The notes below the pieces were generated by a model. The model was not told the origin of the DNA and ran no database searches. It saw only the letters and a program-made list of their open reading frames with translations. A program made the position numbers and the translations under genes. A DNA stretch of 40,090 bases from Gemmatimonadota bacterium (GTDB lineage: Bacteria > Gemmatimonadota > Gemmatimonadetes > Gemmatimonadales > GWC2-71-9): the NCBI GenBank assembly GCA_017889745.1, contig JAGGAG010000003.1:1-40090 (forward strand). The letters run 5' to 3'. This document shows positions 23,158 through 29,593 of the stretch, piece after piece (the first letter of the stretch is position 1; each line of letters opens with the position of its first letter).

Positions 23158-23711
23158 CGCATCTCCTCCCGCACCGTCCCCAGTTGGTCCCTGAGGGCAC
23201 GTCGTGCATGAAACAACTCGGAGCGCACCGTACCCTCCGGGGCTCCCATCAGGTCCGCTATCTCGGCGTGCGAGAACCCTTCCGCGTCGAACAGCGTAAC
23301 CACCAGCCTCTGTCGCTCCGGCAAGGTCGCGAGCGCCCTGCGCAGGCGGTCGCGGAGCAGGGCCCGCTCGGTGTCCTGCTCCGGACTTGCCCCGGTGGCC
23401 GGTGCGTCGGGACTCACCATCTCGGTTTGCCGCACCGAGCGCCGGCGGGCCAGGTCGCGGGCCGCATTGACCACGATGCGCATGAGCCAGGGGCGGAACG
23501 GCCGCGCGGGGTCGAAGCGCTCCAGCGATCGCCAGGCCGCGACGAGCCCGTCCTGGGCCGCATCGTCGGCATCGTGCTCGTCGTGGAGAATCGAGAGGGC
23601 CACCCGCCGGGCGGTGTCTCCGTGGTGTTCGACCAGGAGGCCATACGCTGCCTGGTCGCCTGCCGCGGCCGCCTGGGCCAGTTCGCCGTCGTCTGCGTCC
23701 CTATTACGCAC
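23154..23711 (-). CDS. ECF-type RNA polymerase sigma factor (operon head)
   Basis: 185 residues from GTG 23711, with AGGAGG three bases upstream. Region 2: LAQAAAAGDQAAYGLLVEHHGDTARRVALSILHDEHDADDAAQDGLVAAWRSLERFDPARPFRPWLMRIVVNAARDLARRR. Region 4: LATLPERQRLVVTLFDAEGFSHAEIADLMGAPEGTVRSELFHARRALRDQL, with the usual GTVRSELFHAR recognition helix. The longer in-frame reading to 24407 runs through the HD-domain gene in another frame and is rejected. It leads the seven-gene exporter operon, so the operon is likely autoregulated by this sigma. A GGGAAC sequence at 23769-23764 could be an ECF -35, but no clear -10 follows. Confidence 0.9.
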   Translation of the reverse strand: MRNRDADDGELAQAAAAGDQAAYGLLVEHHGDTARRVALSILHDEHDADDAAQDGLVAAWRSLERFDPARPFRPWLMRIVVNAARDLARRRSVRQTEMVSPDAPATGASPEQDTERALLRDRLRRALATLPERQRLVVTLFDAEGFSHAEIADLMGAPEGTVRSELFHARRALRDQLGTVREEMR

Positions 23712-23730
23712 CAGCCTCCTCAAACGTTGA

Positions 23731-23762
23731 GCGGGGCCCCGGCTCAGTACCGGAGGCCCCGC
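23731..23762 (-). terminator. GC-rich hairpin between HD gene and sigma gene
   Basis: GCGGGGC-CT-CCGG, loop TACTGA and neighbours, CCGG-G-GCCCCGC forms a strong stem 20 nt after the HD-gene stop. There is no T-run. It may end the upstream transcript with a factor, or shape the leader of the sigma gene, whose SD follows within about 13 nt. Confidence 0.5.
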
Positions 23763-23782
23763 CGTTCCCGGTGTTGCGCACC

Positions 23783-24364
23783 TCAGGGGGTGCCGAGGCC
23801 CAGCAACCGTTCGTGTGGCCTCAGGGCGGCGATGAGGATGGTGACGAGTTCCTCGAGCGGCACCCCCAGCTCGTCGGCGCCCAGCATGACGTCCTCCCGG
23901 CTCACGCCACGGGCAAACGCCTTGTCCTTGAGCTTCTTCCGGACGCTCGACACCTCGAGGTCGGCCAGGCTCTTCGAAGGCCGCACCAGGGCGCAGGCCA
24001 CCAGGAACCCGGCAAGTTCGTCCACCGCAAAGAGCCCGCGCGCCATCAGGCTGTCCCGCGGCACGCCGGTGTAGCTGGCGTGGCCCAGGATGGCGCGCTG
24101 CATCGGCTCGGGGAGGCCGCGCTCCGCCAGGATGCGGACTCCCTCGGCAGGGTGCTCCTCGGTGGCGGAGTGCTGCGCGTTGGGGAAACGCTCGTAGTCG
24201 AAGTCGTGCAGCAGCCCGATGAGGCCCCAGTCGTCGGGATTCTCGCCATACCGCCCGGCGAGGGCCCGCATCGACAGTTCCACCGCGTACATGTGCCGGC
24301 GGAGCGGCTCGGACTGGGTGTACTCGTGAACGAGGGCGAGAGCCTGGTCGCGGGTGATCGTCAT
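23783..24364 (-). CDS. HD-domain phosphohydrolase
   Basis: 193 residues. The motif set RRHMYAVELSMRALAGRYGENPDDWGLIGLLHDFDYERFP gives the metal-binding His and the central His-Asp pair of the HD superfamily; a later Asp in FAVDELAGFLVACALVRPSK completes the site. Members hydrolyse nucleotides or phosphoesters in the cytosol; the substrate is not predictable. Other conserved parts are HPAEGVRILAERGLPEPMQRAILGHASYTGVPRDSLMARGLFAVDE and LEDVSS-like helices near VSSVRKKLKDKAFARGVSRED. It starts at ATG 24364. It lies between the SGNH gene and the sigma operon, all in the same direction, with hairpins on both sides, so it is probably its own unit. Confidence 0.87.
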   Translation of the reverse strand: MTITRDQALALVHEYTQSEPLRRHMYAVELSMRALAGRYGENPDDWGLIGLLHDFDYERFPNAQHSATEEHPAEGVRILAERGLPEPMQRAILGHASYTGVPRDSLMARGLFAVDELAGFLVACALVRPSKSLADLEVSSVRKKLKDKAFARGVSREDVMLGADELGVPLEELVTILIAALRPHERLLGLGTP

Positions 24365-24407
24365 GGGTGGGGAAGTTACTGCGCCGGCGAGGGGGGGTAA
24401 GGCGCAA

Positions 24408-24436
24408 GGGGTGAAGGGCATCGCGCCCCTCACCCC
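24408..24436 (-). terminator. Hairpin after the SGNH lipoprotein gene
   Basis: GGGGTGAGGGGC, loop GCGAT, GCCCTTCACCCC: a 12-bp stem with one G-T wobble, 36 nt past the SGNH stop on the minus strand. It is followed by TTGC and has no long T-run. The rest of the 24365-24471 gap has no gene. Confidence 0.55.
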
Positions 24437-24471
24437 CCGCCTCAGTCCTCGAGGGTCCCGGCTTGCGCCAT

Positions 24472-25704
24472 TTATGGCACCGCGGGGATCTCGGTGGCGA
24501 AGAACCGGTTCACCACTGCGATCATCGAGTCTGCTACCACCCGGTGGGTTGCGGAGCTCGGGTGGAACCCGTCGAGGGAGAACCAATTGCCGAAGTTGAT
24601 CGAGCCGCCGGTCGGCACCGCGGCGAGGCTGGGGAACGCCGGAATGCCGCCGTCCTGCACCTGCAGCTGGGCCAAGATCTGGCTAACGTCCACCACTGCC
24701 CAGCCGTGCAGAGCTGCCTGGTCACGAATCAACTGGTTCATCTGGTCGGTGGTGTTCCGCACGTAGGCATACTCGGCGGGAGTGACCACCTGCAGGGTGT
24801 TGCTGCAATCCAGCGCGAACGGCGTGAAGGGTGGTGACGAAGCTCGCAGCAAGCCCGCCACGCCGATGGTCCAGGGCACGAGCACCGAGTCGCCCTTCGA
24901 CCCCGGGATGGCGGCGTTGGGCGCGCAGTTGTTGTCTACCGTGACGGTGGGCGGGAACTGGGCTGGAAACCCGCAAGCACCGGTCTTGAGGCACCAGTAG
25001 GTGCTGCCCCGCGACGTGTACGGGATCAGTGTCACGTCGGGAATGGTGAAGGCCACCACCTGCGTGTTCAGCGTAGCCACGCTGTCGGCGAACTTGGTGT
25101 AGTTGTCCGCGAACACCGGGTACGGCGTGACCGAATCGGGGTCGCCGGGGTCGGGGGCGGACGTCACGGCACCGAGCACGTCGTTCGACCCGATCTCGAT
25201 GCTGAGGAGCGTCGGCTGCGCCGCTTTCACGGCGTTCCAGGGCGTCTGGCCACCGAGGAAGAAGATCTGCAACCGCTCGTAGGTGCTGGTCGGAGACCCG
25301 ATATTGGTGAAGAGGTCGGGCGTCGAGAGGCCCGGCGCCGCGAGGTTGCCGAGGTGGTACGGGATCGGCGTCTGGCGGAGGGTGCACCCGGAGGCGGTGG
25401 CACCGCCGACCCTGGCCTGTGTCACGTTGTTCGTAAACGGCGCCGGGCACCCCGGCAGGTTCAGGCTCGGGCGGGAGAAGCTCGCGCCCGCCTGCTCGGC
25501 CACGAGCACCGGGAACGCGCGCCGCTGAGTGCTGTCGTTGATGCCGGCCGACTGCAGACCGGCAGAGATGCTGGTGCCAATCGCGACGAACCGGGTGAAC
25601 AACCTGTTGTTGTTCGAGAGGTCGGGCGGGTCGAGGGTCTCATTGGTGTAGCAGCCTGCCACGACGGGCAGGGCGAGTGCAATGAGCCGGAAGCGACGGA
25701 ACAT
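24472..25704 (-). CDS. SGNH/GDSL-family lipoprotein hydrolase
   Basis: 410 residues. Lipobox VVAGC (Cys18) after a basic hydrophobic leader. SGNH blocks: FVAIGTSISAGL (nucleophile Ser45, GTS in place of GDS), the block II Gly region (PGLSTPDLF), SIEIGSNDVLG (GxND), and the DGFHPSSATHRVVADSM block V with Asp and His near the end. Several Cys residues may pair (CLKTGACGFP, NNCAPN, DCSNT). It is expected to hang on the periplasmic or outer face as an esterase or lipase of unknown substrate. It lies 17 nt downstream of the FadL homologue, in the same direction, so the pair may handle a lipid substrate together (uptake channel plus hydrolase); that link is an inference from position. Confidence 0.88.
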   Translation of the reverse strand: MFRRFRLIALALPVVAGCYTNETLDPPDLSNNNRLFTRFVAIGTSISAGLQSAGINDSTQRRAFPVLVAEQAGASFSRPSLNLPGCPAPFTNNVTQARVGGATASGCTLRQTPIPYHLGNLAAPGLSTPDLFTNIGSPTSTYERLQIFFLGGQTPWNAVKAAQPTLLSIEIGSNDVLGAVTSAPDPGDPDSVTPYPVFADNYTKFADSVATLNTQVVAFTIPDVTLIPYTSRGSTYWCLKTGACGFPAQFPPTVTVDNNCAPNAAIPGSKGDSVLVPWTIGVAGLLRASSPPFTPFALDCSNTLQVVTPAEYAYVRNTTDQMNQLIRDQAALHGWAVVDVSQILAQLQVQDGGIPAFPSLAAVPTGGSINFGNWFSLDGFHPSSATHRVVADSMIAVVNRFFATEIPAVP

Positions 25705-25721
25705 GAGCTCGGTTCTCCCGG

Positions 25722-27095
25722 TCAGAAGGTGGCGGTCAGCGTGACGCTGACCAGGTTGGCACCGGCATTGAAATACAGGCCATTGGTGATGGGGCCGCCG
25801 GGTTCGAGGGCGACCGTGCGTCCCCGGCGGTTATAGGCATCGACGAGCATGTAGGCGGCATCGATGTAGAACGTCTTCGAGATCCGGGTGCCAAAGCCGA
25901 CCGAGTAGTCGTTCCGGCTGGCCTCGGGGAGGTTTGGTATGACCGACTGATCGGGCGCAGCCGCCTCGTGGAAGATGAACCCGCCCCGGAACACCGTTCC
26001 GTGTTCCTTGTTGAGCAGGAGTTCGGCGCCGAAGCGCCAGGTCCAGACGCTGTTGTCGTTGAGCACCAGCGACTGATTTGGCAGGATCTCGAAGTCGAGC
26101 GGGATCTCGTCGAGCACCTCCCACCAGGTGTACTGCGCATCGAACATCACGGTCAGGGCCTTCACGGGGGTCACCGCGACGCCCATGACCAGCTGGTTGG
26201 GCAACCGGATCGAGGTGGACACGCCCTGGGTGACCAGCGATCCGCCGGTCTCGAACTGCGGGGCCAGCAGCGCGTCGACCGGGGTACCGGCCGGAAACCC
26301 GAGCGGGTTGCCGGCCGTGAGCACCAGGCCCGTCGGGTCCTGGGTGAACTGTGCCTCACCGCCATCCGCAGTGACCTTCTGCCGACCGAGGTAACGCACA
26401 CCCAGCGACACCTGCTTCGTGAGGTCGAAGGTGGCGCCGAGGTTGTAGCCCACGCCCCACGCGCTGCCGGTGATGTTTGCATCGGCGAAGTCGGTGCCGT
26501 AAGGAATGCCGAGCATCCCGAACGTGACTCCCGGCGCGGCAAACTGCTGCGAGAGGTCGAGCTTGCGCTCGAGGTCAACGCTCAGGTGGGTGATGTCGAG
26601 ACCGGCGCCGATCTTGAACTTGCCGAACTGCGCCGCTGCTGTGGGCTGCAGGTAGATCGCCTTCAGTGACGTCTTGTAGCCGAGGAATCGGCCCTCGAAC
26701 GTCTCTTTGTCCCACTCCGTCGTGAGGCCGTAGGGGACATAGACGCCGAACCCCAGTGCGTAGCGCTTGGCGACCGGGGCCACGAAGTACAGGTTGGGGA
26801 CCGGGTACGCCTTGCTCAGGAAGTCGGCCTGAATCTGGGTGTTGTCGTTGGACCAGGTCGTAAATGGCATGATGACCGTGCCACCGAGGGAGCCGCTTGT
26901 TGGCAGGCCCGCAATTCCCGCGGGGTTGAAGTACATGCCAGAGGCATCGGCACACGGCCTCGCCGCCGCCGTGCCGCCGCGCCCCATGGTGCAGGCCCCC
27001 TGCTCGTAGACACCGTACCCCTGGGCGTGAGACACCGCGGGTCGCGCCAGCAGCAGTGCAGCCGCCAGGGCGAAGCACACTTCGGAACGCCGCAT
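25722..27095 (-). CDS. OmpP1/FadL-family outer-membrane transporter
   Basis: 457 residues from ATG 27095, with GGAG 7 nt upstream; the longer frame to 27197 is upstream of the promoter. A signal peptide (RRSEVCFALAAALLLARPAVSHAQ) is followed by the FadL signature GVYEQGACTMGRGGTAAARPCADASGMYFNPAGIAGLP (the hatch and NPAG motif), then alternating beta-strand segments of a 14-strand barrel, ending in VSVTLTATF with a C-terminal aromatic as outer-membrane insertion signal. Members carry long-chain fatty acids, aromatics or other hydrophobic molecules across the outer membrane. It has a TTGACA promoter of its own at 27169-27197 and is followed by the SGNH lipoprotein. Confidence 0.94.
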   Translation of the reverse strand: MRRSEVCFALAAALLLARPAVSHAQGYGVYEQGACTMGRGGTAAARPCADASGMYFNPAGIAGLPTSGSLGGTVIMPFTTWSNDNTQIQADFLSKAYPVPNLYFVAPVAKRYALGFGVYVPYGLTTEWDKETFEGRFLGYKTSLKAIYLQPTAAAQFGKFKIGAGLDITHLSVDLERKLDLSQQFAAPGVTFGMLGIPYGTDFADANITGSAWGVGYNLGATFDLTKQVSLGVRYLGRQKVTADGGEAQFTQDPTGLVLTAGNPLGFPAGTPVDALLAPQFETGGSLVTQGVSTSIRLPNQLVMGVAVTPVKALTVMFDAQYTWWEVLDEIPLDFEILPNQSLVLNDNSVWTWRFGAELLLNKEHGTVFRGGFIFHEAAAPDQSVIPNLPEASRNDYSVGFGTRISKTFYIDAAYMLVDAYNRRGRTVALEPGGPITNGLYFNAGANLVSVTLTATF

Positions 27096-27168
27096 ACGCG
27101 AACTCCGAATAATGGGATCGACTATGAGGGAATCTTGCACAGGAGCCGGTCGCGCCGGGCTGTGAGCA

Positions 27169-27197
27169 ACGGTAGCGCGCAGAACAGCCCGTGTCAA
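27169..27197 (-). promoter_or_regulatory. Promoter for the FadL-SGNH pair
   Basis: TTGACA (27197-27192), 17 nt, TACCGT (27174-27169). The -35 overlaps the stop of the gene upstream. A perfect CGGGCTGT/ACAGCCCG inverted repeat (27157-27191) spans the spacer and -10 and could be an operator or a terminator for the gene before it. The leader is about 68 nt. Confidence 0.5.
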
Positions 27198-27604
27198 AGA
27201 GAAGCTGCCGGGGCCGCGCTTGCGGAAAGCGGAACGTCGGCCGCCGGCTCGCCATCTATGCTGAGGGCGAAGCGGTACTGGCCGGGGCGCGGCAGGGGCA
27301 CGTCGAAGGCGAGGACCGCGGCGGCCTCCACATCCGTCACGCCGGCCGGCGGTTCGCCGAACTGCACCGTGCCCTCGCCGCCGAGCAGTTCGTTGTCCTG
27401 GTCGTCGAGGAACCGGATCCGGAGCGCGTGCACGCCGATTTCATTGCGCTGCGCGCGCAACCGGATCACCAGGTGGGTGCGGGGGTGCAACGCCGGAAAC
27501 CCGCCCACCCACACATGCCGGAAGATCCCGAGCACCGACAGCTTGCCCTGCTGGTCGAACAGGGCATAGTCGGCCAGTACGGCAAAGTCGACGTGCAGGC
27601 TCAG
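27194..27604 (-). CDS. Conserved protein of unknown function, non-standard start likely
   Basis: 136 residues if initiated at CTG 27604, or 113 from the first standard start, GTG 27535. The reading LHVDFAVLADYALFDQQGKLSVLGIFRHV resembles the N-terminus of a family of small beta-rich bacterial proteins (DUF6941-like, recalled, not searched). The conserved part begins before any ATG, GTG or TTG and is bounded by an in-frame stop just upstream. CTG 27604 overlaps the cyclophilin stop as CTGA, mirroring the ATGA overlaps elsewhere. The body has alternating strands (RTHLVIRLRAQRNEIGVHALRIRFLDDQDNELLGGEGTVQF, YRFALSIDGE) suggesting a beta-sandwich, with no signal peptide or membrane segment. Role unknown; it is probably translated with the cyclophilin upstream. 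Confidence 0.7.
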   Translation of the reverse strand: MSLHVDFAVLADYALFDQQGKLSVLGIFRHVWVGGFPALHPRTHLVIRLRAQRNEIGVHALRIRFLDDQDNELLGGEGTVQFGEPPAGVTDVEAAAVLAFDVPLPRPGQYRFALSIDGEPAADVPLSASAAPAASL

Positions 27605-28050
27605 CTCACGCGGATGGACGTCACTTCATCGCCCTGCCGGATCGCGTTCACCACGTCCATGCCCGACGAAACCTGCCCGAACACCGTGTGCTTGCGGTCG
27701 AGGTGGGGCTGCGGCGAATGGCAGATGAAGAACTGGCTCCCGCCGGTATCCTTGCCCGCGTGCGCCATCGAGAGCGTGCCGGCCACGTGCCGGTGGGTGT
27801 TCTTCTCGGTTTCGCACTTGATCTTGTAGCCCGGGCCGCCGGTCCCGGCGCGCGGGTCGCCCAGCTTCTTCGAGAGCGGGTCGCCGCCCTGGATCATGAA
27901 GTCGGAGATGACGCGGTGGAAGCGGGTGCCGTCATAGAAGTCGCTGTTGGCGAGCTTCTCGAAGTTGGCGACGGTGTTGGGCACCTCGTCGTCGAAGAGC
28001 TCCGCGACGATGGTGCCCTTGCTGGTGATGATGGTAGCGGTCTTGGCCAC
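27601..28050 (-). CDS. Peptidyl-prolyl cis-trans isomerase, cyclophilin type
   Basis: 149 residues, single cyclophilin domain with no signal peptide, so cytosolic. Family motifs: TSKGTIVAELFDDEVPNTVANFEKLANSDFYDGTRFHRVISDFMIQGGDP (catalytic Arg in FHRV), GTLSMAHAGKDTGGSQFFIC (GSQFFI) and LDRKHTVFGQVSSGMDVVNAI. It catalyses prolyl isomerisation during folding. Size is slightly shorter than E. coli PpiB. An insertion, LSKKLGDPRAGTGGPGYKIKCETEKNTH, is typical of many bacterial forms. The stop overlaps the possible CTG start of the next gene. Confidence 0.95.
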   Translation of the reverse strand: MAKTATIITSKGTIVAELFDDEVPNTVANFEKLANSDFYDGTRFHRVISDFMIQGGDPLSKKLGDPRAGTGGPGYKIKCETEKNTHRHVAGTLSMAHAGKDTGGSQFFICHSPQPHLDRKHTVFGQVSSGMDVVNAIRQGDEVTSIRVS

Positions 28051-28086
28051 GATGCCTTCCGGAAAGGAGTGGCCGGAAATCTACTG

Positions 28087-28893
28087 CTAAGGCGACACGT
28101 TGTCCGGGTCCGTCACGATCGGGTTCACCATGTCCGGGTCGGTCGGCGATTCGTTCCCCGGCTGCTGCACGTCGACGTCCTTGGCCATGTTCACGTTACC
28201 CGGTTGCTGCACGTCGACATCCTTGGCCATGTTCACGTTGCCCGGCTTCTGCACGTCCACGTCCTTGGACACGTTCACGTTGCCCGGCTTCTGTACGTCC
28301 ACGTCCTTGCCCACGTTCACGTTGCCCGGCTGCTGGACGTCCGCATCGTTCTGGAGCCGGACGTTGTCGGGATAGGCCCCGGCGACGCCGACGATGTCGG
28401 GATCGACGACGGGTCCACGTCCCGCGATCTCCGACTGCCACGCGATCAGCTGGCCGGAGTACTTCTGGTAAAGCTGCAGGTTCGCCGCCATCGCCGGCGT
28501 GATCGCCGGCGCGCCGGGGTTCTGCTGCGAGTTCTGGTACGCCTGGGCGGTGAGCATCAGTGCCAGTTCGCTGAGCACGCCCTGGCGGGTGGTGAGACCG
28601 GCATTGTTGTACGACCGTTTCACCTGGGGGATCTGCTTGAGCCGCGCAATGACCTCGTCAACCGTCGGGTTGCCCGCCGACGCCGCGACGATCTGGTCGC
28701 CGAGTCCGGGGGTCGTGGCGATCGCGCGGGCGAGGGCGTTCCGCGCGTGCACCACCGCCTCGATCTCCGCGGCGGAGAAGCGGAAGTTGAGCGCGGCCTG
28801 GAGATTCGGGTTCTGCTGCGCCGGCGCGGGCGCTGCGGCGAGCAGCATTGCCGACAGGAGCAGCGTGCTGCGGGCGCGATCGAGCGAAATCAT
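28087..28893 (-). CDS. Exported protein with 14-residue tandem repeats
   Basis: 268 residues. A signal peptide (1-26, LLLSAMLLAAAPAPAQ) is followed by a helical domain (~30-165) with FRFSAAEIEAVVHARNALARAIATTPGLGDQIVAASAGNPTVDEVIARLKQIPQVKRSYNNAGLTTRQGVLSELALMLTAQAYQ. The C-terminal ~85 residues contain five copies of a 14-residue repeat of the form KDVDVQ(K/Q)PGNVNxx (~181-250), then an Asp/Pro-rich end. No family is known to me. The repeat is highly conserved at DNA level (42-bp unit), pointing to recent expansion. Asp in alternate positions could bind Ca2+ or form a beta-solenoid (inference). RBS AAGGAGA lies 8 nt before ATG 28893. nth precedes it on the same strand by 31 nt. Confidence 0.8.
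   Translation of the reverse strand: MISLDRARSTLLLSAMLLAAAPAPAQQNPNLQAALNFRFSAAEIEAVVHARNALARAIATTPGLGDQIVAASAGNPTVDEVIARLKQIPQVKRSYNNAGLTTRQGVLSELALMLTAQAYQNSQQNPGAPAITPAMAANLQLYQKYSGQLIAWQSEIAGRGPVVDPDIVGVAGAYPDNVRLQNDADVQQPGNVNVGKDVDVQKPGNVNVSKDVDVQKPGNVNMAKDVDVQQPGNVNMAKDVDVQQPGNESPTDPDMVNPIVTDPDNVSP
28157..28350 (-). repeat. 42-bp tandem repeat within a coding region
   Basis: About 4.6 copies of a 42-bp unit. Copies keep the core TGCACGTC, TTGGCCATGTTCACGTT and CCCGGC, with scattered third-base changes, and encode the 14-residue protein repeat. Copy number may vary between strains. Confidence 0.85.
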
Positions 28894-28924
28894 GTCATCT
28901 CTCCTTGCCGCGTGACCCGGTGCG

Positions 28925-29593
28925 TCAGAGTTGCGCCGAGGGACAGAGATCCACCAGCACGCATTCCCCGCACCTGGGTCGCCGGGCGATACAGGTGCGC
29001 CGTCCATGGAATATCAGCAGGTGCGACAGCAGTGCCCAGTCGCGCTGCGGGAACAGCGCCATCAGGTCGCGCTCGATGCGCTCCGGATCGGTGTTCCGCG
29101 ACAGCCGGAGCAGGCGGGAAAGCCGGCCCACGTGGGTGTCCACGGTGACCCCCTCGTTGATCCCGAAGGCGTTGCCCAGAATGACGTTAGCCGTCTTTCG
29201 CCCGACGCCGGGGAGTACCTTGAGCTGCTCCATGGACGCGGGAATGTCCCCGCCATGCCGATCGACCACAGCATTCGCCATGCCGATGAGGCTCTTCGTC
29301 TTGTTGCGGAAGAATCCGGTCGACCGGATGATCTCCTCCACCTCTTCCGGGCGCGCGGCCGATAGCGCTTCCACGTCGGGATAGCGCCTGAAGAGCGCCG
29401 GCGCCACCAGGTTGACCCGTGCGTCGGTGCACTGCGCCGAGAGGATCGTGGCACACAGCAGCTCGAACGCATTGCGGTGATCGAGCTCGCAGTGCGCGTC
29501 CGGGTAGCGCTTCTTCAGGCGCTTGAGAATTTCCCGCGCGCGCGCCTGCATGGCGACCTTCGATTCCCGGCCGCGGGGCCGCGACGCGGGCAT
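28925..29593 (-). CDS. nth: Endonuclease III (DNA glycosylase/AP lyase)
   Basis: 222 residues. A helix-hairpin-helix (LPGVGRKTANVIL) places the catalytic Lys at K133, and VDTHVGRLSR gives the Asp at D152. A C-terminal 4Fe-4S loop C201-x6-C208-x2-C211-x5-C217 matches the canonical spacing. It excises oxidised pyrimidines in base-excision repair in the cytosol. ATG 29593 overlaps the polX stop by one base (TGATG), and the two repair genes are translated together. The longer frame upstream, to 30463, is shadow reading through polX. Confidence 0.97.
   Translation of the reverse strand: MPASRPRGRESKVAMQARAREILKRLKKRYPDAHCELDHRNAFELLCATILSAQCTDARVNLVAPALFRRYPDVEALSAARPEEVEEIIRSTGFFRNKTKSLIGMANAVVDRHGGDIPASMEQLKVLPGVGRKTANVILGNAFGINEGVTVDTHVGRLSRLLRLSRNTDPERIERDLMALFPQRDWALLSHLLIFHGRRTCIARRPRCGECVLVDLCPSAQL

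Noticed and set aside
28157..28350. Regular 42-bp repeats that could be taken for a CRISPR array.
   Set aside because: There are no unique spacers; the unit is continuous and in frame, and it encodes the protein repeat.
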